A stretch of DNA of 16,340 bases from Gammaproteobacteria bacterium UBA6968 (lineage in GTDB: Bacteria; Pseudomonadota; Gammaproteobacteria; Pseudomonadales; Azotimanducaceae). Position numbers and translations under genes: made by a program. The stretch spans positions 1-16,340 of the forward strand of contig DJYW01000057.1 of the NCBI GenBank assembly GCA_002450255.1. The letters run 5' to 3'. The number at the start of each line of letters is the position of its first letter. Within the stretch, counting starts at the first letter, position 1. Positions 13,868 through 16,340 of this stretch are shown piece after piece. The notes under the pieces were generated by a model, which made no database searches, was not told the origin of the DNA, and saw nothing but the letters and a program-made list of their open reading frames with translations.

Positions 13868-14481
13868 GGTGTTTTTGTTAGTGGTCGGCCTTCTGTAGCC
13901 ATCTTGTTTTATTTTTGCGCCCTTTTGCCGTGTCTATATCTCGCTTCTTTAACAACACATTTATGGTCACAGCCGCTTTTTCTTCACCTTACAGGCTCTA
14001 AAGCGCCTGGCTACGTCGCCCGCTTTTACGCTAGCTAGCCGAGTGCTAACCCACCGATTTCTACCAGCATTAAGCAGGTCCCAGGCACATTGGTGGCAGC
14101 AGCCCATGCGCGTATTGGTCACGCGAGTTGAGAGCAGATGGTGCCGAAAAGACGCAGCCGAGCAGATACGGTCAGCCTTGAATAAAAACCAAAAACCAAA
14201 AGGATAAGAGGAAGTTGCATCTCTGGTTGCCTATTGAGGGTTACGGGTTGAAAGCGACAGCGCTGTCATTTTGGCGACAGCAGTCAAAGTAGAGAAGGCA
14301 GGGTAATAAGACCGAGGCTATTTCCTACATGAGGGGACCCGAACGGCCTCTTAACCCTACATTTTTAAATGACAGAGCCTGCCGATCAGAGTTTGCGCAC
14401 CTGGGTTTTCGGGTCGCCTTTTCGAGATGAAAAACGTAAGCGAATACGTCACGTCCAATGTCACGATCTGATTACAAAACA
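13868..14481. other. Gene-free 0.6-kb stretch between two terminators
   Basis: No credible protein gene is seen on either strand; the short open frames lack ribosome-binding sites, and one (14369-14551) runs through the downstream terminator. Visible elements are a 10-bp palindrome GCTAGCTAGC (14030-14039), a purine/AC tract with AAAAACC in tandem (14184-14202), and the GACAG palindrome array at 14254-14280. A non-coding RNA ending at the terminator hairpins near 14499-14523 is possible, but I could not find a convincing promoter. Confidence 0.45.
14254..14280. promoter_or_regulatory. Operator-like palindrome plus repeated half-site
   Basis: GACAGCGCTGTC (14256-14267) is a perfect 12-bp palindrome. 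The half-site GCGACAG at 14254-14260 recurs at 14274-14280, exactly 20 bp later, about two helical turns. This resembles a dimeric regulator binding one full site and an adjacent half-site. No gene start lies just downstream on the plus strand, so the target is unclear. Confidence 0.4.
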
Positions 14482-14523
14482 CGCCCTTTTTCGAATAAAA
14501 AAGGGCGGTTTAACCGCCCTTTT
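14482..14523 (-). terminator. Terminator of the TonB-receptor gene, with an alternative overlapping hairpin
   Basis: On the minus strand AAAAGGGCGG (14523-14514), a TTAAA loop and CCGCCCTTTT (14508-14499) form a 10-bp stem with a six-base T-run (14502-14497), 38 bp after the receptor stop codon: a good intrinsic terminator. Bases 14482-14491 (CGCCCTTTTT on the plus strand) can pair instead with 14498-14507, so two mutually exclusive hairpins share one arm. The main hairpin also carries T4 on the plus strand and may act bidirectionally. Confidence 0.88.
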
Positions 14524-14561
14524 CAGAAGAAGCATCAGCCATTCCGACTGAGCCGCAGCGA

Positions 14562-16340
14562 CTAGAAATCGCGGCGCATCTTCACGTAGTAGTAGCCGCC
14601 GTTCCAGGACATACCTGCACCGGAAGGGTAGTCGCGGCCACAGCAGAAGTCGCTCAACTCATCCTTGTCAGGATAGGCATCGAAGACATTACGACCGCCA
14701 AAGGCGATTGAGTAAGTGTCCCCTGTGTACTTTGCTTCAGCATCGAACATAACAACTGGTTCGTAGTCCTGCGTGTTACCACTTTGGTAGTTAGAAGCTT
14801 CGCCCCAGTAGCTACCGCGGATCATCACAGTGTAGCTATCCCATACATGGACAGCAGAACCGATGATACGAAGATTCGGATCGAAGTTAATCGTATCGTA
14901 CTGGCCTTCAGTATTGATGTACGCGCTTGGATCACTCTGAAATTCCGCTTCGCTGTAGTTCAGCGTGGCCGAGAAGCTGGTGCTGGCACCACCGTCCCAT
15001 TCCAAAGGATAGGTTGCAACCAGGTCCCAACCTGATACGCCATAGTCGTAAGCGTTGGTGAAGTAGAAGACGCCGCCAATTGAGTTAGCGCCAACCACAC
15101 CTGCTGCATCCAACTTTTGGAAATTCTCATAGGCCGAGCCGCTATCTGGATCGGTTGAGACATCTAAAGTAGAAATTGCGCTGAAGTAATCAGCGACGTC
15201 AATTGAGAAATAATCCAAGGTGAAATCAATTTGGCCAACGGTTCCTGTGAGTCCGATGGAAAAGTTTTCCGAGGTTTCCGGTAGCAAGGGGTTCGCGCCT
15301 AACGCTTGAGCAACCGTTCCACCTGCTGGAAACAAACCAGTTGCAACCGGGAAGCCATTTGGCAAACGGGTAGATACGTTTGTAGTGCCTTGCTGGCCTG
15401 GGGTCGGTGCGCGGAACCCAGTGTTGAAGGACGCGCGAACGCCAAGCGAATCGCTCAGGTCATATTTACCGGCAATTTTGTAAACGGTTTCTGAACCGAA
15501 GTCAGAGTAGTCTTCCAGACGAACTGCACCTTGTACGAAAAAGTCGTCAGTCACATCAATACCGATCTCAGCATAGATGCCGAATGAGTCTCGATTGTAC
15601 TCCTCTGAGAACGCAGGGGAGTAGCCTGGGAAGCCGTTTGAACCAACACCAACGACTCGATAAACCGGATCCGATGTATCGGCACAATCCAAAGTCGACC
15701 CGTTCGCAATAACGGCTAGGCCGGCATCGGTGGCCACACCGTCGTCGTCACAGAAGCCCCAAGGATCTTTAGTTGCATAAGGTCCGGCAAAGTAAGAGCT
15801 CTCTTCGCCTTGGACAACTTTGTAAGTCTCATCCAAGTACGACACGCCAAATGCGACAGACATCGTTTCAGACAGGTCGTAAGAGAAGTCTGCTTGAAGC
15901 TGCATTTCCTGATTGGTTAAATCGCCAGGTCGGAAAGAGGTAGGAGAATCCGGTCCCATTGACGGGTTGATCGTATTTTTCAGGGTGTACTCAATCGTTG
16001 AATCTCCGAAGCGAGCGCTGATGTCCCAACCGAAGCGGCCATCGTCCGTTGAACGAATACCGCCCAAAATAGAGAGATCAGTCAAGTCACCGAAGAAGCG
16101 TGGGGTGAAGCCGCCAGGGAATTTTTCGAGTGGGAAGTAAATGGAACCATCTGGTTCGCGAAGCTTCTCAATCGTTCCGTTGTACGGATATCGGTAAAAG
16201 AAGCTGCCGTCACTTTCGCTGTCGGAGTAGTTACCGAAGGCATAGGCTTCAACGCTATCGCCGATGGGTAAGCCTGCATTGAAGAACATGCGAGTCGCTT
16301 CAGCGTTTGGGCTGCCCCATGGCTGTGCAACTTGGTCTGG
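14562..16340 (-). CDS. TonB-dependent receptor, C-terminal ~592 residues (5' end beyond the window)
   Basis: Outer-membrane beta-barrel that imports large substrates such as siderophores, B12 or glycans using TonB energy. The frame stays open to the right edge (it reads P-D-Q-V-A-Q-P-W-G before the first in-window Met at 16289), so the gene is truncated by the window; the signal peptide, TonB box and most of the plug are missing. What remains is barrel: alternating aromatic strands such as MSVAFGVSYLDETYKV and FFVQGAVRLEDYSDFGSETV, then KYDLSDSLGVRASFNTGFRA, LPETSENFSIGLTG, DFTLDYFSIDV, and the C-terminal YYYVKMRRDF ending in phenylalanine, as Bam-dependent barrels do. It resembles the large-barrel receptors common in aquatic Gammaproteobacteria. 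A loop carries two cysteines (CDDDG ... LDCAD), and a Cys-Cys pair lies near the end (DFCCGRDYP). Substrate cannot be told. It ends before a good terminator. Confidence 0.94.
   Translation of the reverse strand, partial: PDQVAQPWGSPNAEATRMFFNAGLPIGDSVEAYAFGNYSDSESDGSFFYRYPYNGTIEKLREPDGSIYFPLEKFPGGFTPRFFGDLTDLSILGGIRSTDDGRFGWDISARFGDSTIEYTLKNTINPSMGPDSPTSFRPGDLTNQEMQLQADFSYDLSETMSVAFGVSYLDETYKVVQGEESSYFAGPYATKDPWGFCDDDGVATDAGLAVIANGSTLDCADTSDPVYRVVGVGSNGFPGYSPAFSEEYNRDSFGIYAEIGIDVTDDFFVQGAVRLEDYSDFGSETVYKIAGKYDLSDSLGVRASFNTGFRAPTPGQQGTTNVSTRLPNGFPVATGLFPAGGTVAQALGANPLLPETSENFSIGLTGTVGQIDFTLDYFSIDVADYFSAISTLDVSTDPDSGSAYENFQKLDAAGVVGANSIGGVFYFTNAYDYGVSGWDLVATYPLEWDGGASTSFSATLNYSEAEFQSDPSAYINTEGQYDTINFDPNLRIIGSAVHVWDSYTVMIRGSYWGEASNYQSGNTQDYEPVVMFDAEAKYTGDTYSIAFGGRNVFDAYPDKDELSDFCCGRDYPSGAGMSWNGGYYYVKMRRDF

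Noticed and set aside
13838..14038. 66-aa plus-strand ORF after the aminotransferase
   Set aside because: Its first codons run through the terminator hairpin; no Shine-Dalgarno and no family resemblance.
14369..14551. 60-aa plus-strand ORF before the TonB receptor
   Set aside because: It includes the receptor terminator hairpin in its coding part and lacks a ribosome-binding site.
1..16340. CRISPR array, insertion sequence, prophage or toxin-antitoxin module
   Set aside because: No regularly spaced direct repeats, transposase or integrase motifs, or small paired toxin/antitoxin ORFs were found anywhere in the window.

Overview
The window looks like chromosomal DNA of a free-living, probably marine or aquatic, gammaproteobacterium. 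The evidence is the conserved run rnr, rlmB, rpsF, rpsR, rplI, dnaB, radA on the plus strand, a gammaproteobacterial-type EttA, a TonB-dependent receptor, a TauE/SafE exporter and a secreted protein of a family I associate with environmental Proteobacteria and Acidobacteria. Base composition looks balanced. I cannot name a genus from sequence alone.

Layout. Bases 1-49 are the 5' half of a tRNA-Leu(CAG) on the minus strand, with a clear promoter at 61-89; it is divergent from rnr. From about 121 to 7930 comes a plus-strand information-processing block: RNase R, RlmB (23S rRNA 2'-O-methyltransferase), ribosomal proteins S6, S18 and L9, replicative helicase DnaB, and the repair ATPase RadA. A strong stringent-type promoter (3610-3638) and a structured leader precede rpsF. 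priB is absent between rpsF and rpsR, which overlap by ATGA, and no alr lies between dnaB and radA.

From 7959 to 11297 the minus strand carries ettA (ABC-F translation factor), a secreted protein of unknown function, and a CsaA-like tRNA-binding-fold protein. Then come a plus-strand two-gene operon (TauE/SafE membrane exporter plus a Tat-exported HisC-like aminotransferase, 11762-13758), a strong terminator, about 0.6 kb without genes, and the 3' part of a minus-strand TonB-dependent receptor that runs off the right edge.

Most interesting points. (1) ettA has no usable ATG at its conserved N-terminus: the family start (M-A-Q-Y-V-Y-T-M) reads I-A-Q-Y-V-Y-T-M, with an ATC codon 7 nt after a strong Shine-Dalgarno. 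(2) That Shine-Dalgarno is the 3' arm of a perfect 10-bp inverted repeat, so the ribosome-binding site can be sequestered. Together they suggest a translationally controlled, non-AUG-initiated EttA. (3) S18 lacks the usual RRRKFC-type N-terminus. (4) A PLP aminotransferase carries a Tat signal next to a TauE/SafE exporter, suggesting extracytoplasmic amino-group chemistry linked to anion or sulfonate export. (5) radA, csaA and probably rnr start at TTG. (6) An orphan palindrome array lies in the gene-free stretch near 14260. No CRISPR array, insertion sequence, prophage or recognisable defence system was seen.
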